Assembly: GCF_036245865.1 (NCBI RefSeq)
Contig: NZ_BTTW01000017.1
Location: forward strand, 1-43,576
Source: Corallococcus caeni
GTDB taxonomy: Bacteria > Myxococcota > Myxococcia > Myxococcales > Myxococcaceae
Length of the DNA: 43,576 nt
Reading direction: 5' to 3'
This document shows positions 36,101 to 43,576 of the stretch, in pieces. Each line of letters opens with the position of its first letter. Position 1 is the stretch's first letter. The notes beneath the pieces were generated by a model. The model did no database searches. It was not told the DNA's origin and saw only the letters and a list, made by a program, of their open reading frames with translations. Both the position numbers and the translations under genes were made by a program.

Positions 36101-36649
36101 GTGACCGCCTTCGTCCCTGATGCCGCCCGCCTCTCCCCCGAGGCCCTCGTCGCGGCCCTGCGTGAGCTGGAGCCCCGCACGGCCGCCGTGCTGGTCCGGC
36201 GGCTCGTGGAGCGCCGGCCCCTGGCGGAGTGCGCGGCCTGGTACGGGATTTCAAGCGGCGCCTTCTCGGTGCTCCTGCTCCGCTCCGCGGAGGCCCTGTC
36301 CCGGCAGCTGGAACTGCCCGCGAGGTCCCCCGGGAGCCAGGAGGAAGCCACCGCCTGGGAGCGGATGCTGGCCATGGCCGTGGAGAAGGACACCGCGCCC
36401 GTGCCGGTGGCGCTCGCCCCCGTGGCCTGGCTGTGCCGGCGGATGCACGAACTGGGACCTGAAGTGGAGGCCGGGCTGGCCCGGGCCGCCGAGGCCGACG
36501 CGAACTCACCCGGAAGGGCGCGGGAGGAATGGCTGCGCAAGCTGGCCGTGGCCGCGCTCCTGGCCCTGACCGCCTGGCTCTACTGGTCCCGGCCCCCTGA
36601 GCCCGAACCCCGCCCCGAGCGCCGCATGCGCTCCCCCGAGCGCCGCTGA
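36101..36649 (+). CDS. Membrane-tethered sigma-70 region-4-like HTH protein
   Basis: This 182-residue protein starts at a GTG. Residues about 22-70 (LEPRTAAVLVRRLVERRPLAE..., then AWYGISSGAFSVLLLRSAEALSR) match the sigma region 4 pattern, in which a helix-turn-helix follows a 'LP.R...V..LR' helix. No region 2 is present, so it cannot be a full sigma factor. The C-terminus has a single TM segment (LAVAALLALTAWLYW) and a short proline/arginine tail, so it would be tail-anchored with the HTH in the cytosol. It could be a membrane-bound regulator. Distinguishing it from a chance HTH-like helix needs structure prediction. Confidence 0.6.
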   Translation: MTAFVPDAARLSPEALVAALRELEPRTAAVLVRRLVERRPLAECAAWYGISSGAFSVLLLRSAEALSRQLELPARSPGSQEEATAWERMLAMAVEKDTAPVPVALAPVAWLCRRMHELGPEVEAGLARAAEADANSPGRAREEWLRKLAVAALLALTAWLYWSRPPEPEPRPERRMRSPERR

Positions 36650-36687
36650 CTGGACGCGGCCCGGAGCGGACGCATATGGGTAGGCCC

Positions 36688-37023
36688 ATGCGAGCGACCC
36701 GGTCATGGCTGGCCCTCCTCATCGCGGGAATCGCGCTGACGGGCTGCACGAAGCACGTGGACACCCGGGTGGCCGGGGACGACGACGCGGCCCTCGACGG
36801 CATCGAGGCCCGCCTCGACGAACTCCGGGCCCGCGAGCAGGGAGACGACCTGACGTGCGCGCAGCAGTGCGACGTGTCCGCGAAGACGTGCGCCACGGCG
36901 GAGGAGCTCTGCGGCCTCGTGGAGCGGCAAGCCGACCGGGACGACCTGCCGCCGCGCTGCGCCAGGGCGCGCGAGCAGTGCGCGGGCGCGGGTGACGGCT
37001 GCACGCGGTGTCAGGCGCCCTGA
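36688..37023 (+). CDS. Small Cys-rich lipoprotein
   Basis: This 111-residue protein has a signal peptide and lipobox (IALTGC), then an Asp/Glu-rich helix (residues 30-50) and eight further Cys spaced in pairs (CAQQCDVSAKTC, CARAREQC, CTRC) that may form disulfides. The start at ATG 36688 gives a normal signal peptide; an ATG at 36676 adds four residues and has a better ribosome site (GGAGCGG). I do not recognise the family. Confidence 0.7.
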   Translation: MRATRSWLALLIAGIALTGCTKHVDTRVAGDDDAALDGIEARLDELRAREQGDDLTCAQQCDVSAKTCATAEELCGLVERQADRDDLPPRCARAREQCAGAGDGCTRCQAP

Positions 37024-37086
37024 AGAACCGCCCATGCGTCGCCTCTGACTCCGTGCCTATGATGGGCCGGATTGAGGAGCCTCCCC

Positions 37087-37680
37087 ATGATGACCCGTCT
37101 CTCGTTGATGCTCGCTGCCTCGTCGCTCGTGCTGGCGGCCCCTGCCCTCGCGGAGGACGACGGCCTGACGCCGGAGAAGGTGGCGGCCATCCAGCGCGAT
37201 GAGGCCGCGGCCCAGGCGAAGGTGAACGCCGACCACGGCAACCGGAAGCCGTCGGAGATGAGCAACGCGGAGCGCGGCCAGGCCATCCGCGACCAGCAGA
37301 AGGAAGCCGCCAAGGTCATGGAGAAGCACGGCGTCTCCGCGAAGGAGTTCGCCACCTTCACGGCCCGGATGACGCCCGAGGACAACCAGCGCGCCGCCAA
37401 CGAGGCCAAGCGACTCGACGACAAGGCCAAGGCCGAAAAGGAAGCCGAGGCCAAGAAGCGCAAGGGCGACGGCGAGGTCCACATCCAGCAGGGCTTCAGC
37501 GACGCGGACCCCGTGGAGCTGGAGTCCGAGGAGGGCGCGGAGCCCTCCGTGGACGTCGACGGCAGCCTGGACAGCAGTGCGTCGGCGGGTGCGCCGGTCG
37601 TGGACATTGGCTCCAGCGCCGGCACGGTGAAGAAGTCCTTCACCCGGAAGTCGTCCAAGTCCTCACGCCGCGGCAGGTAA
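37087..37680 (+). CDS. Secreted charged helical protein of unknown function
   Basis: This 197-residue protein starts MMTRLS at 37087, with GAGGAG seven bases upstream, and has a signal peptide ending ...APALA. The mature half is a long charged helix (Lys/Glu/Ala-rich, about 25-130) like a coiled coil. The C-terminal part is acidic then Ser-rich and ends in a basic SSKSSRRGR tail. A TATGAT hexamer at 37058-37063 could be a -10 element. No function can be assigned. Confidence 0.65.
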   Translation: MMTRLSLMLAASSLVLAAPALAEDDGLTPEKVAAIQRDEAAAQAKVNADHGNRKPSEMSNAERGQAIRDQQKEAAKVMEKHGVSAKEFATFTARMTPEDNQRAANEAKRLDDKAKAEKEAEAKKRKGDGEVHIQQGFSDADPVELESEEGAEPSVDVDGSLDSSASAGAPVVDIGSSAGTVKKSFTRKSSKSSRRGR

Positions 37681-37712
37681 GCCCCGCCGCGGCACCGGAC
37701 CACCGACGGGGC
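37681..37712. terminator. Possible shared terminator hairpin (convergent genes)
   Basis: GCCCCG / CGGGGC with a long loop lies in the 34-base gap between the convergent secreted-protein gene and the aminomutase gene. No T-run is present. Confidence 0.35.
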
Positions 37713-37714
37713 CG

Positions 37715-38950
37715 TCAGCGGCCCTGGGAGGCCAGCTCCCGCGACCGCGCCTGCCACACCTCGTCGTACGGGCAGGAGCAGTCGGTCTCCTCCGGCTCCG
37801 GGTAGGCGTACGTCTGGCCCTTGTAGTTGCGGAACAGGGTCTCCCGCTCGCCCCGCTCGATGACGTAGTCGGGCTGGAGGGTGACCTTCCCTCCTCCACC
37901 CGGCAGGTCCACCGCGAGGTGCGGCACCGCGAGCCCGCTGGTGTGACCGCGAAGCTGCTGGAGGATCTCCAGTCCCTTGGCGATGGGCGTGCGCAGGTGC
38001 TCGCATCCCTCCGCCACGTCCATCTGGTGCAGGTAGTACGGCCGCACGCGGCTGCGCAGGAGCACGTGCGACAGCTCCTTGATGATGCGCGCATCCGAGT
38101 TGAGCTGCCGCATCAGCACCGCCTGGTTCTCCACCGGCACGCCATGGTCCACCAGCCGCTCGCACGCCTCACGGGCTTCGGGCGTCACTTCCTTCGGGTG
38201 GTTGAAATGGGTGATGACGTAGACGGGCGCGTACCGGCGCAGCAGGCGCGCCAGCGAATCCGTGACGCGCATGGGCAGCACCACCGGCACGCGCGTCCCG
38301 ATGCGGATCATCTCCACGTGGGGAATCTCGCTCAGCGGCGCGAGCAGCGACTCCAGCCGCTCCTCGCCCAGCAGGAACGGATCGCCGCCGGAGATGAGCA
38401 CGTCGCGCACCTCCGGGTGGTTGCGCACGTAGTCGATGCCCCGGCGCATCTGGTCCTTGGTGAGCTCCGCCTCGCCACCCTTGGTGATGCGCCGCCGCGT
38501 GCAGTGGCGGCAGTAGACCGAGCACGTATCCAGGGCAAGGAACAGCACCCGGTCCGGATACTTGTGGACGATGCACTCCTCCGGGCGCGTCTTGTCCTCG
38601 CCGAGCGGATCCTCCAGCTCCCCGGGCCGCACCCGGGCCTCCGCGCGCACCGGAATGGACTGCATGCGCACCGGGCACGACGCGTGCTCCGGGTCGATGA
38701 GCGACAGGTAGTACGGGCTGATGCCAATCCGAAACAGCGAGGACGTCTCCTGCACCCCGGCGCGCTCCTCCGGGGTCAGGCGCACGTAACGCTCCAACTG
38801 CTCCAGATTGCGCACCGAGTGACGCTGCTGCCAGCGCCAGTCCGTCCACTCCGCGTCGGTCGCGGACGGGAACAACCGGGCCCGTCCCTCGGCACTGAGC
38901 GAAGGACGGAGGGACGGCTTGAGCGCCGTCCCGACCGCGGAGGAGTCCAT
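37715..38950 (-). CDS. kamA: Lysine 2,3-aminomutase (KamA family radical SAM/PLP)
   Basis: This 411-residue enzyme moves the alpha-amino group of lysine to the beta carbon using SAM, a [4Fe-4S] cluster and PLP. The cluster motif is CSVYCRHC. The PLP Lys is in DLPGGGGK, and the two Asp expected to bind the lysine side-chain amine are present (YYLHQMD and VDLPGG), which favours lysine over glutamate as substrate. Beta-lysine is used as an osmolyte precursor, in antibiotics and, in related enzymes, on EF-P; which applies here is not shown. Its ATG overlaps the stop of the upstream paralogue (ATGA). Confidence 0.88.
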   Translation of the reverse strand: MDSSAVGTALKPSLRPSLSAEGRARLFPSATDAEWTDWRWQQRHSVRNLEQLERYVRLTPEERAGVQETSSLFRIGISPYYLSLIDPEHASCPVRMQSIPVRAEARVRPGELEDPLGEDKTRPEECIVHKYPDRVLFLALDTCSVYCRHCTRRRITKGGEAELTKDQMRRGIDYVRNHPEVRDVLISGGDPFLLGEERLESLLAPLSEIPHVEMIRIGTRVPVVLPMRVTDSLARLLRRYAPVYVITHFNHPKEVTPEAREACERLVDHGVPVENQAVLMRQLNSDARIIKELSHVLLRSRVRPYYLHQMDVAEGCEHLRTPIAKGLEILQQLRGHTSGLAVPHLAVDLPGGGGKVTLQPDYVIERGERETLFRNYKGQTYAYPEPEETDCSCPYDEVWQARSRELASQGR

Positions 38951-40320
38951 CACGCCGCCTTGGGCTGATCCCGCCACCACGCCTGGCCGGACTCCGGCAG
39001 CGTGTCGATGGGGTCGAAGTACTCGTACTTCCGCTCGAGCGCGCCGGGGTCGTTCGCCTCCACGCTCGTGCGGTAGTTCTTGGTCCAGTAGGAGATGCCG
39101 CGCTCGCGGTCGTACTCCGCCACCTGGTGGATCCACCGCTTCCCCACGAACGGCACGTCACAGACGATGCGCGGCGTGGCGAAGCCCGGCATGTAGCCCA
39201 TGATGTCGTGCTGGAGCTTCTGCGCCTGCGCCACCGACAGCCGCCAGTGCTCGCTGTTGGGGATCATGTCGCACATGTAGAAGTAGTACGGCAGGATCTT
39301 CGCGTGGTCGAGCAGCGTGAAGCACAGGTCCAGGAGCGCCTTGGGGCTGTCGTTCACCCCGCGCAAGAGCACGCCCTGGTTGCGCACGTCGCGGAAGCCC
39401 ATGTCGAGCAGCTTGCGCACCGCCTTGCCCACGAGCGGCGTGAGCTGCTGCGCGTGGTTCACGTGCGTGTGCAGCGCCAGGTCCACGCCGCGCTCCACGG
39501 CCTTCTTCGCCAGCCGGTCCAGCCCCGCCAGCACGCTGTCCTGGAGGAAGTGCTGCGGCAGCGCCATGAGCCCCTTGGACGCCAGGCGGATGTCGCGGAT
39601 GTTCGGGATGTCCATCAGCGCGCTGACGAACGGCTCCAGCGCCTGGATGGGCAGGTTCGCGATGTCGCCGCCGGACACCACCACGTCGCGCACGGTGGGC
39701 GTGCGGCGCAGGTAGTCCAGCATCTGCTCGTAGCGCTCCTTCTGCCCCGTCGCGAACTTGTGCTTGGAGACCTGCGGGACGTCGTTGCCCACCAGGTCCA
39801 TGCGCGTGCAGTGGCCGCAGTACTGCGGGCACGTGGGCAGCATCTCCGCCAGCACCTTCGTCGGATAGCGGTGCGTCAGGCCCTCGACGACCCACATGTC
39901 CGCCTCGTGGAGGCTGTCACGGCTGGCGCGCGGGTGGTTGGGCCAGTCCGTGCGGCGGTCGGCGAGCGCCGGCAGCATGTACCTGCGGACCGGGTCGCTC
40001 CACAGGTCCTCCAGGTTCATGGTGTTGAGCATCTGGGGCGGGACGAGGATGGACATCGTCGCCCGCTCCTTCTGGTCCAGCTCCATGCTCGCGGCCAGGT
40101 CGTCCGGCAGCAGCTCCCCGAGCGTCGCCTTCAGCTCGCGCAGGTTCTTCACGGTGTGCTTGCGCTGCCACACCGAACTCTCCCACTCCGCCGCGGTGAC
40201 GTCCTTGAAGCCCGGGATGCGCCGCCAGTCGGGCTCCACGAACTCCTTGCGAAGGGGATAGGTGAACGGCTGCTGCGCGGGGCCAGCGTCGGGCTTGCCT
40301 CGAGTGGACGTCGTGCTCAT
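38950..40320 (-). CDS. KamA-family radical SAM protein, divergent paralogue
   Basis: This 456-residue paralogue of the next gene carries the radical SAM motif CPQYCGHC and the lysine-type Asp in YYFYMCD. The PLP-Lys loop, however, reads DVPFVGK rather than DLPGGGGK, one residue shorter with the glycines lost. The N-terminal extension (about 1-110) and a C-terminal ~40-residue tail are also longer than usual. It may act on another amino acid or make a heteromer with its partner. The ATG at 40320 has GAGGTGAT upstream; a GTG at 40326 has no proper spacing. Translation is coupled to the downstream kamA. Confidence 0.8.
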   Translation of the reverse strand: MSTTSTRGKPDAGPAQQPFTYPLRKEFVEPDWRRIPGFKDVTAAEWESSVWQRKHTVKNLRELKATLGELLPDDLAASMELDQKERATMSILVPPQMLNTMNLEDLWSDPVRRYMLPALADRRTDWPNHPRASRDSLHEADMWVVEGLTHRYPTKVLAEMLPTCPQYCGHCTRMDLVGNDVPQVSKHKFATGQKERYEQMLDYLRRTPTVRDVVVSGGDIANLPIQALEPFVSALMDIPNIRDIRLASKGLMALPQHFLQDSVLAGLDRLAKKAVERGVDLALHTHVNHAQQLTPLVGKAVRKLLDMGFRDVRNQGVLLRGVNDSPKALLDLCFTLLDHAKILPYYFYMCDMIPNSEHWRLSVAQAQKLQHDIMGYMPGFATPRIVCDVPFVGKRWIHQVAEYDRERGISYWTKNYRTSVEANDPGALERKYEYFDPIDTLPESGQAWWRDQPKAA

Positions 40321-40436
40321 GAACACATCACCTCAACGTAAGGAGCGTCGTGGGCGAGGCGTCATAGCCTGCCCCCTGGCATCCCTGCTCAACAATCGCC
40401 AGAGGCACAAGATGCCCCATGGCGCAGTGCGTCCGT

Positions 40437-43226
40437 TCAGTTCACCGGGACATTGATGAGCTTGGCGATGCCCTCCGCCTCAATCACCACCACCTGGGGC
40501 TTGGTCGACTTGCCGTTGAGCTTGAAGACGACCTTGCGCTTGCCCACCGGCAGCGCGAGCGGATTGCCCAGCGTCACGGGGCTCACGCGGCCCGTGTTCT
40601 TCCCATCCACCCAGATCTGGGCGCCCGCCGGCGACGTGCTGCAGGCGAACTTGCCCATCGCGGCAGCGGCGGGCTTCGGCGGAGGCGGCTTCGGCTGGGG
40701 CTTCGGGCTCGGCTCCGCGACGACCGGCGGCTTCGGCTTCGGAGGCGTGGGGGTGGGCGTGGCCTTCGGCTCGGGAGGCGGAGACTCCGCCACCATGTCC
40801 ACGGGGACACGCACCTCGGCGTCACCCTTGGACGTGAAGTCGCCGGAGAACGGCTTGTAGCCCGCGCGCTTCGCCGTGAACGTGTACTTCTTGCCCATCT
40901 CCAGGTCGCCGAGCTTCGCCCCGGGCAGCTTGCCCAGGGACTTGCCGTCGACGGTGATCTCCGCGCCCTCCTGTCCTTCGAACAGTGCGGTGAACGTCTT
41001 CGGCGCGGGCGGCTCGGCGGGCTTCTCCGGAGGCGTCTCCGGCGTCGTGGGAGGCGGCGTGTTCTCGACCACCGGAGGCGTCGTCGGAGGCGGGGCCGTG
41101 GGCTCCGAGGGCTTGGGCTCCGGCGGCTTGGGGGGCGGCGCATCCGCCTTCAGGCTGAGGAGGATGGGGGCCGCCGCCTGGCCTGCGGTGACCTCGATCT
41201 GCTGCGTCACCGCCTGATAGCCCGGAGCGGACGCGGTCACGTTGTGAAGGCCCGCGGAGAGCTCGATGACCTGGTTGGCGTTCACGGCCTCCCCGTCCAC
41301 GAGGACGGTGGCGCCCACGGGCGCGACGAAGTTCACGGAGCCCGTGGACGCGCCACGCACCGCGAAGATGACTCCGACGATGAGGAGCAGGGCCGCGCCC
41401 GCGGCCACGCCGATGATGGCGGGCTTGGGCAGCGGCTTCTTCGGTCCGGCGGGTGCCTTGGACTTGGCCTTGGCCTCGACCTTGGCGGCCGGGGCCGGCT
41501 TCGCCATCTTGGAAGCCTTCTGGGGGATGGTCGCGGGACCGTCGGCCTCGTCGTCGTAGGGCGGCTCCTCGCCATCCTGCCCCTCGTCTCCGTAGTCCTC
41601 CTGGTCGTCGCGATCGAACTCGTCCCCTTGCTCGTCGTAGGCGCCTTCCGGGTCCTCCGCCTCGGCAGCCTGGGGGCGCAGGCCATTGTGGCGCGCGCCC
41701 ACCGGGAGGGTGATGTTGCCAGTGGTCTCCTCTTCCTCGGGATCCAGAACCGGGGCGGCCGAGCCACCACGGGAGCGAGAAGGCGGCGCCGTCGGCGCAG
41801 GACCAATCATGGTCGCGCCCGCGTAGGCCTCCCCACCCTCGTCCCCGATGATGACCTGGGACTTGGGACCGCTCTTGCCCTTGCCGCTCCGACCTTCGTC
41901 CTGGGCGAAGGGAGAAGCGCTGGTGTGGTGCCCGGCCCGGTCGATGGGGTTCTCCGAACGGCCGGTGATGCTGTCATCCACGACGACGCTGCTGTCGGCG
42001 ATCCGCGTCTCCGGGGCGCGGAACGTGTGCGTGGAGTCCACGATCTGCGTCTTGTCCGCGGCGCCATCCATCTCCGCCAGTTCCTCGTCGGTGGGCGGCG
42101 GAATGTAGCCAGGCGCGGGCTGGGCGGGCGCCGTGGAGGCGCGGCCCACGGGAGACCCAGAAGCCGCCGGCGCGGGAGACTTCTTCTGCGCGGGCGCGCG
42201 GGGCGCGGCGACCGGGGGCGGAACCGTCACGCCCGAGTGCTCGATCTGGTCCGGGCGCTCGACGGAGGCATAGCGCTCCATCTTCTCCGCCTCACGGAGC
42301 ATGTCCTCGGCGAAGGCCTCCTTCATGAAGCCGGACAGGTGCTTCGACGAGTAGATGGCGTCCCCCGCGAGGAGGAAGCGCATCAGGTCTTCCTGCAGGT
42401 CCGACGCCCACTGGTAGCGGTCCTCGGGCTCGCGCGCGAGCGCCTTGAGGACGACCTTCTCCAGGCCCGCGGAGATGTTCGGATTGAACTCGCGCGGCAG
42501 CGGGATGTCCGCGTTGCGCACCTTCTCCAGCGTGGAGAAGTCGGACTCGCCCACGAAGAGCTTCTCGCCCGTGAGCATCTCGTAGAGCAGCACGCCAACC
42601 GCGAAGATGTCGCTGCGCCGGTCGATGGGCATGCCCCGGACCTGCTCCGGGCTCATGTAGCCGAACTTCCCCTTGAGGATGCCGGCCTGCGTCTTCTGCG
42701 AACGGTTGGCGGCCTTGGCGATGCCAAAGTCGATGATCTTCACCTCGCCTTCGTACGAGACGAGGATGTTCTGCGGAGACACGTCGCGGTGGATGATGTG
42801 GAGGTCCTGGCCGCGCGCGTCCTTCTTGCGGTGGGCGTAATCCAGGCCCTCACACATCTTGGAGACGATGAACACCGCCTGTGCGGTGGGCATGATCTCC
42901 TTGCGGCGACGGTAGCGCTCCAGGAGCGTGCGGACGTCACGGCCCGCCACGTACTCCATGGCGATGAAGTACGTGTCCTCGTGCTTCCCGAGCTCGTGGA
43001 TGTGCACGATGTTGGCGTGGTTCAGCTGAACGCTGATCCGCGCCTCGTCGATGAACATCGTGATGAACTCGTCATCCTCCGCCATCGTCGGAAGGATCTT
43101 CTTGATGGCGAGGATGCGCTCGAAGCCTTCGACGCCAAAGGCCTTCGCGATGAAGACCTCGGCCATGCCGCCGACGTTGATGCGCTCGAGGAGCAGGTAC
43201 TTCCCAAAGAAGGTCGGCTTCTTCAT
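40437..43226 (-). CDS. Ser/Thr protein kinase with C-terminal PEGA domains
   Basis: This 929-residue Hanks-type kinase is single-pass. The N-terminal kinase domain (about 1-290) has NVGGMAEV as glycine loop, AIKK (K42), the alphaC Glu (E61), HRDVSPQN (D148) and DFG (D166), so it should be active. A long acidic/proline linker leads to one TM segment (IIGVAAGAALLLIVGVIFAV, about residue 620). The periplasmic part holds PEGA-type domains (VDGEAVN, VDGKSLG, VDGKNTG), probably three, separated by proline-rich linkers. This layout is typical of myxobacterial signalling kinases. It is transcribed toward the aminomutase genes from a sigma-70-like promoter. Confidence 0.93.
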   Translation of the reverse strand: MKKPTFFGKYLLLERINVGGMAEVFIAKAFGVEGFERILAIKKILPTMAEDDEFITMFIDEARISVQLNHANIVHIHELGKHEDTYFIAMEYVAGRDVRTLLERYRRRKEIMPTAQAVFIVSKMCEGLDYAHRKKDARGQDLHIIHRDVSPQNILVSYEGEVKIIDFGIAKAANRSQKTQAGILKGKFGYMSPEQVRGMPIDRRSDIFAVGVLLYEMLTGEKLFVGESDFSTLEKVRNADIPLPREFNPNISAGLEKVVLKALAREPEDRYQWASDLQEDLMRFLLAGDAIYSSKHLSGFMKEAFAEDMLREAEKMERYASVERPDQIEHSGVTVPPPVAAPRAPAQKKSPAPAASGSPVGRASTAPAQPAPGYIPPPTDEELAEMDGAADKTQIVDSTHTFRAPETRIADSSVVVDDSITGRSENPIDRAGHHTSASPFAQDEGRSGKGKSGPKSQVIIGDEGGEAYAGATMIGPAPTAPPSRSRGGSAAPVLDPEEEETTGNITLPVGARHNGLRPQAAEAEDPEGAYDEQGDEFDRDDQEDYGDEGQDGEEPPYDDEADGPATIPQKASKMAKPAPAAKVEAKAKSKAPAGPKKPLPKPAIIGVAAGAALLLIVGVIFAVRGASTGSVNFVAPVGATVLVDGEAVNANQVIELSAGLHNVTASAPGYQAVTQQIEVTAGQAAAPILLSLKADAPPPKPPEPKPSEPTAPPPTTPPVVENTPPPTTPETPPEKPAEPPAPKTFTALFEGQEGAEITVDGKSLGKLPGAKLGDLEMGKKYTFTAKRAGYKPFSGDFTSKGDAEVRVPVDMVAESPPPEPKATPTPTPPKPKPPVVAEPSPKPQPKPPPPKPAAAAMGKFACSTSPAGAQIWVDGKNTGRVSPVTLGNPLALPVGKRKVVFKLNGKSTKPQVVVIEAEGIAKLINVPVN

Positions 43227-43295
43227 CTCGCGGGGCTGCCCGGCGCCGGCGAGTACGGACCGCGGCAGGCGGTGCGCAGACCGGGGGGAAAAGAG

Positions 43296-43324
43296 ACTCT
43301 AGATCCAGTGGGAACGCCGGTCAA
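43296..43324 (-). promoter_or_regulatory. Candidate sigma-70-type promoter of the PEGA kinase
   Basis: TTGACC (43319-43324) and TAGAGT (43296-43301) on the minus strand are exactly 17 bases apart, about 70 bases upstream of the kinase ATG. The hexamers match consensus at five and four of six positions. Confidence 0.6.
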
Positions 43325-43416
43325 ACATCCAAGATGACGCGATTCCCCAAGGAATCCGAGAACTTGGCGTCTCCTTGCCCCGGAGCTGACCCACCCGCCT
43401 CCCCACGTCGTCCCAG

Positions 43417-43436
43417 CGAGCGCGGATCAGCGCTCG
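43417..43436. other. Hairpin downstream of the rRNA terminator
   Basis: A perfect 7-bp inverted repeat (CGAGCGC / GCGCTCG, 6-base loop) lies between the rRNA terminator and the kinase promoter. It could be a back-up terminator. Confidence 0.25.
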
Positions 43437-43476
43437 AGCCAGAGGGGTAGCGGGGAGAAGCGAAGCCCGCAAAGAC

Positions 43477-43510
43477 AAAGCCCCTGGCGCCTTGCGGCAC
43501 CAGGGGCTTT
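43477..43510 (-). terminator. Intrinsic terminator of the rRNA operon
   Basis: A 15-bp stem with one G-U pair (AAAGCCCCTGGTGCC / GGCGCCAGGGGCTTT) and a GCAA tetraloop lies right after the 5S sequence on the minus strand. The stem's own T's are followed by a short T-rich stretch. Confidence 0.85.
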
Positions 43511-43517
43511 CAAAAAG

Positions 43518-43576
43518 AATCCGGCAGCGACCTACTCTCCCACGCGGTTTCCCGCGGAGTACCATCGGCTCTGGAG
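43518..43576 (-). rRNA. rrf: 5S ribosomal RNA, 3' part (cut by window edge)
   Basis: On the minus strand the sequence contains the conserved 5S 3' segment: GAGCCGATGGTACT, a CCGCG hairpin, then GGGAGAGTAGGTCGCTGCC. This matches bacterial 5S rRNA loops D/E and the 3' arm. The 3' end is placed at about 43518, and the 5' half lies outside the window. With the terminator just downstream, it marks the end of a minus-strand rRNA operon. Confidence 0.9.

Noticed and set aside
34828..37004. Long frames running upstream of queA on the minus strand
   Set aside because: They overlap the SpoIID-like gene and others; only the part from 34827 shows QueA similarity.
40419..43337. 972-codon plus-strand open frame over the PEGA kinase
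   Set aside because: Antisense to a complete kinase; low-complexity Arg/Gly/Leu-rich sequence.
43299..43565. 88-codon minus-strand frame at the window end
   Set aside because: It runs through the 5S rRNA and its terminator and has no coding signature.

Overview
The window looks like chromosomal DNA from a myxobacterium, most likely Corallococcus or Myxococcus. The evidence is the very high G+C with strong third-position G/C, a DUF2381-type protein (a largely myxobacterial paralogous family), a PEGA-domain Ser/Thr kinase with the GGMAEV-type N-lobe, many lipoproteins and outer-membrane barrels, and one good sigma-54-type promoter. There is no insertion sequence, integrase, CRISPR array or tRNA. 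Genes are packed, and no gap exceeds 300 bases.

Layout. 1-2000: a minus-strand accessory patch, visibly less G+C-rich than the rest, with an unknown protein, a lipoprotein and a DUF2381-like secreted protein. 2000-5140: menB (menaquinone) diverges from an ABM-monooxygenase/Fe-ADH/nth run. 5140-8440: a Sel1-like/barrel lipoprotein, a small amphipathic lipoprotein, an AraC regulator and a divergent methyltransferase-like protein. 8458-11513: three tandem overlapping paralogous lipoproteins. 11638-16200: an M14-type carboxypeptidase and a membrane-anchored TPR-CHAT protease. 16215-19399: three minus-strand JmjC/cupin-like hydroxylase paralogues. The last of them has lost all three iron ligands, and a 56-codon proline-rich ORF lies between two of them on the other strand. 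19459-22720: an OprB-type porin and aspS.

22911-26136: a co-directional set of outer-membrane barrel, HEYSH lipoprotein protease and second barrel, ending in a clear intrinsic terminator. A YHS-domain mini-gene follows behind a sigma-54-like promoter. 26523-36000: recJ, then the conserved block spoIID-like / queA / tgt / yajC / secD / secF on the minus strand, interrupted by one barrel gene on the plus strand. 36101-37680: a membrane-tethered sigma-region-4-like protein, a Cys-rich lipoprotein and a charged secreted protein. 37715-40320: two translationally coupled lysine-2,3-aminomutase-family radical SAM genes. 40437-43226: a PEGA kinase with a good sigma-70-type promoter. The window ends inside the 5S rRNA of a minus-strand rRNA operon, whose terminator is visible.

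Most of the window is ordinary housekeeping and envelope biology. The part most likely to hold something undescribed is 13.4-19.4 kb: the hydroxylase family with an apparent pseudoenzyme, the short proline-rich peptide, and the convergent CHAT protease. All functional links there are inference.
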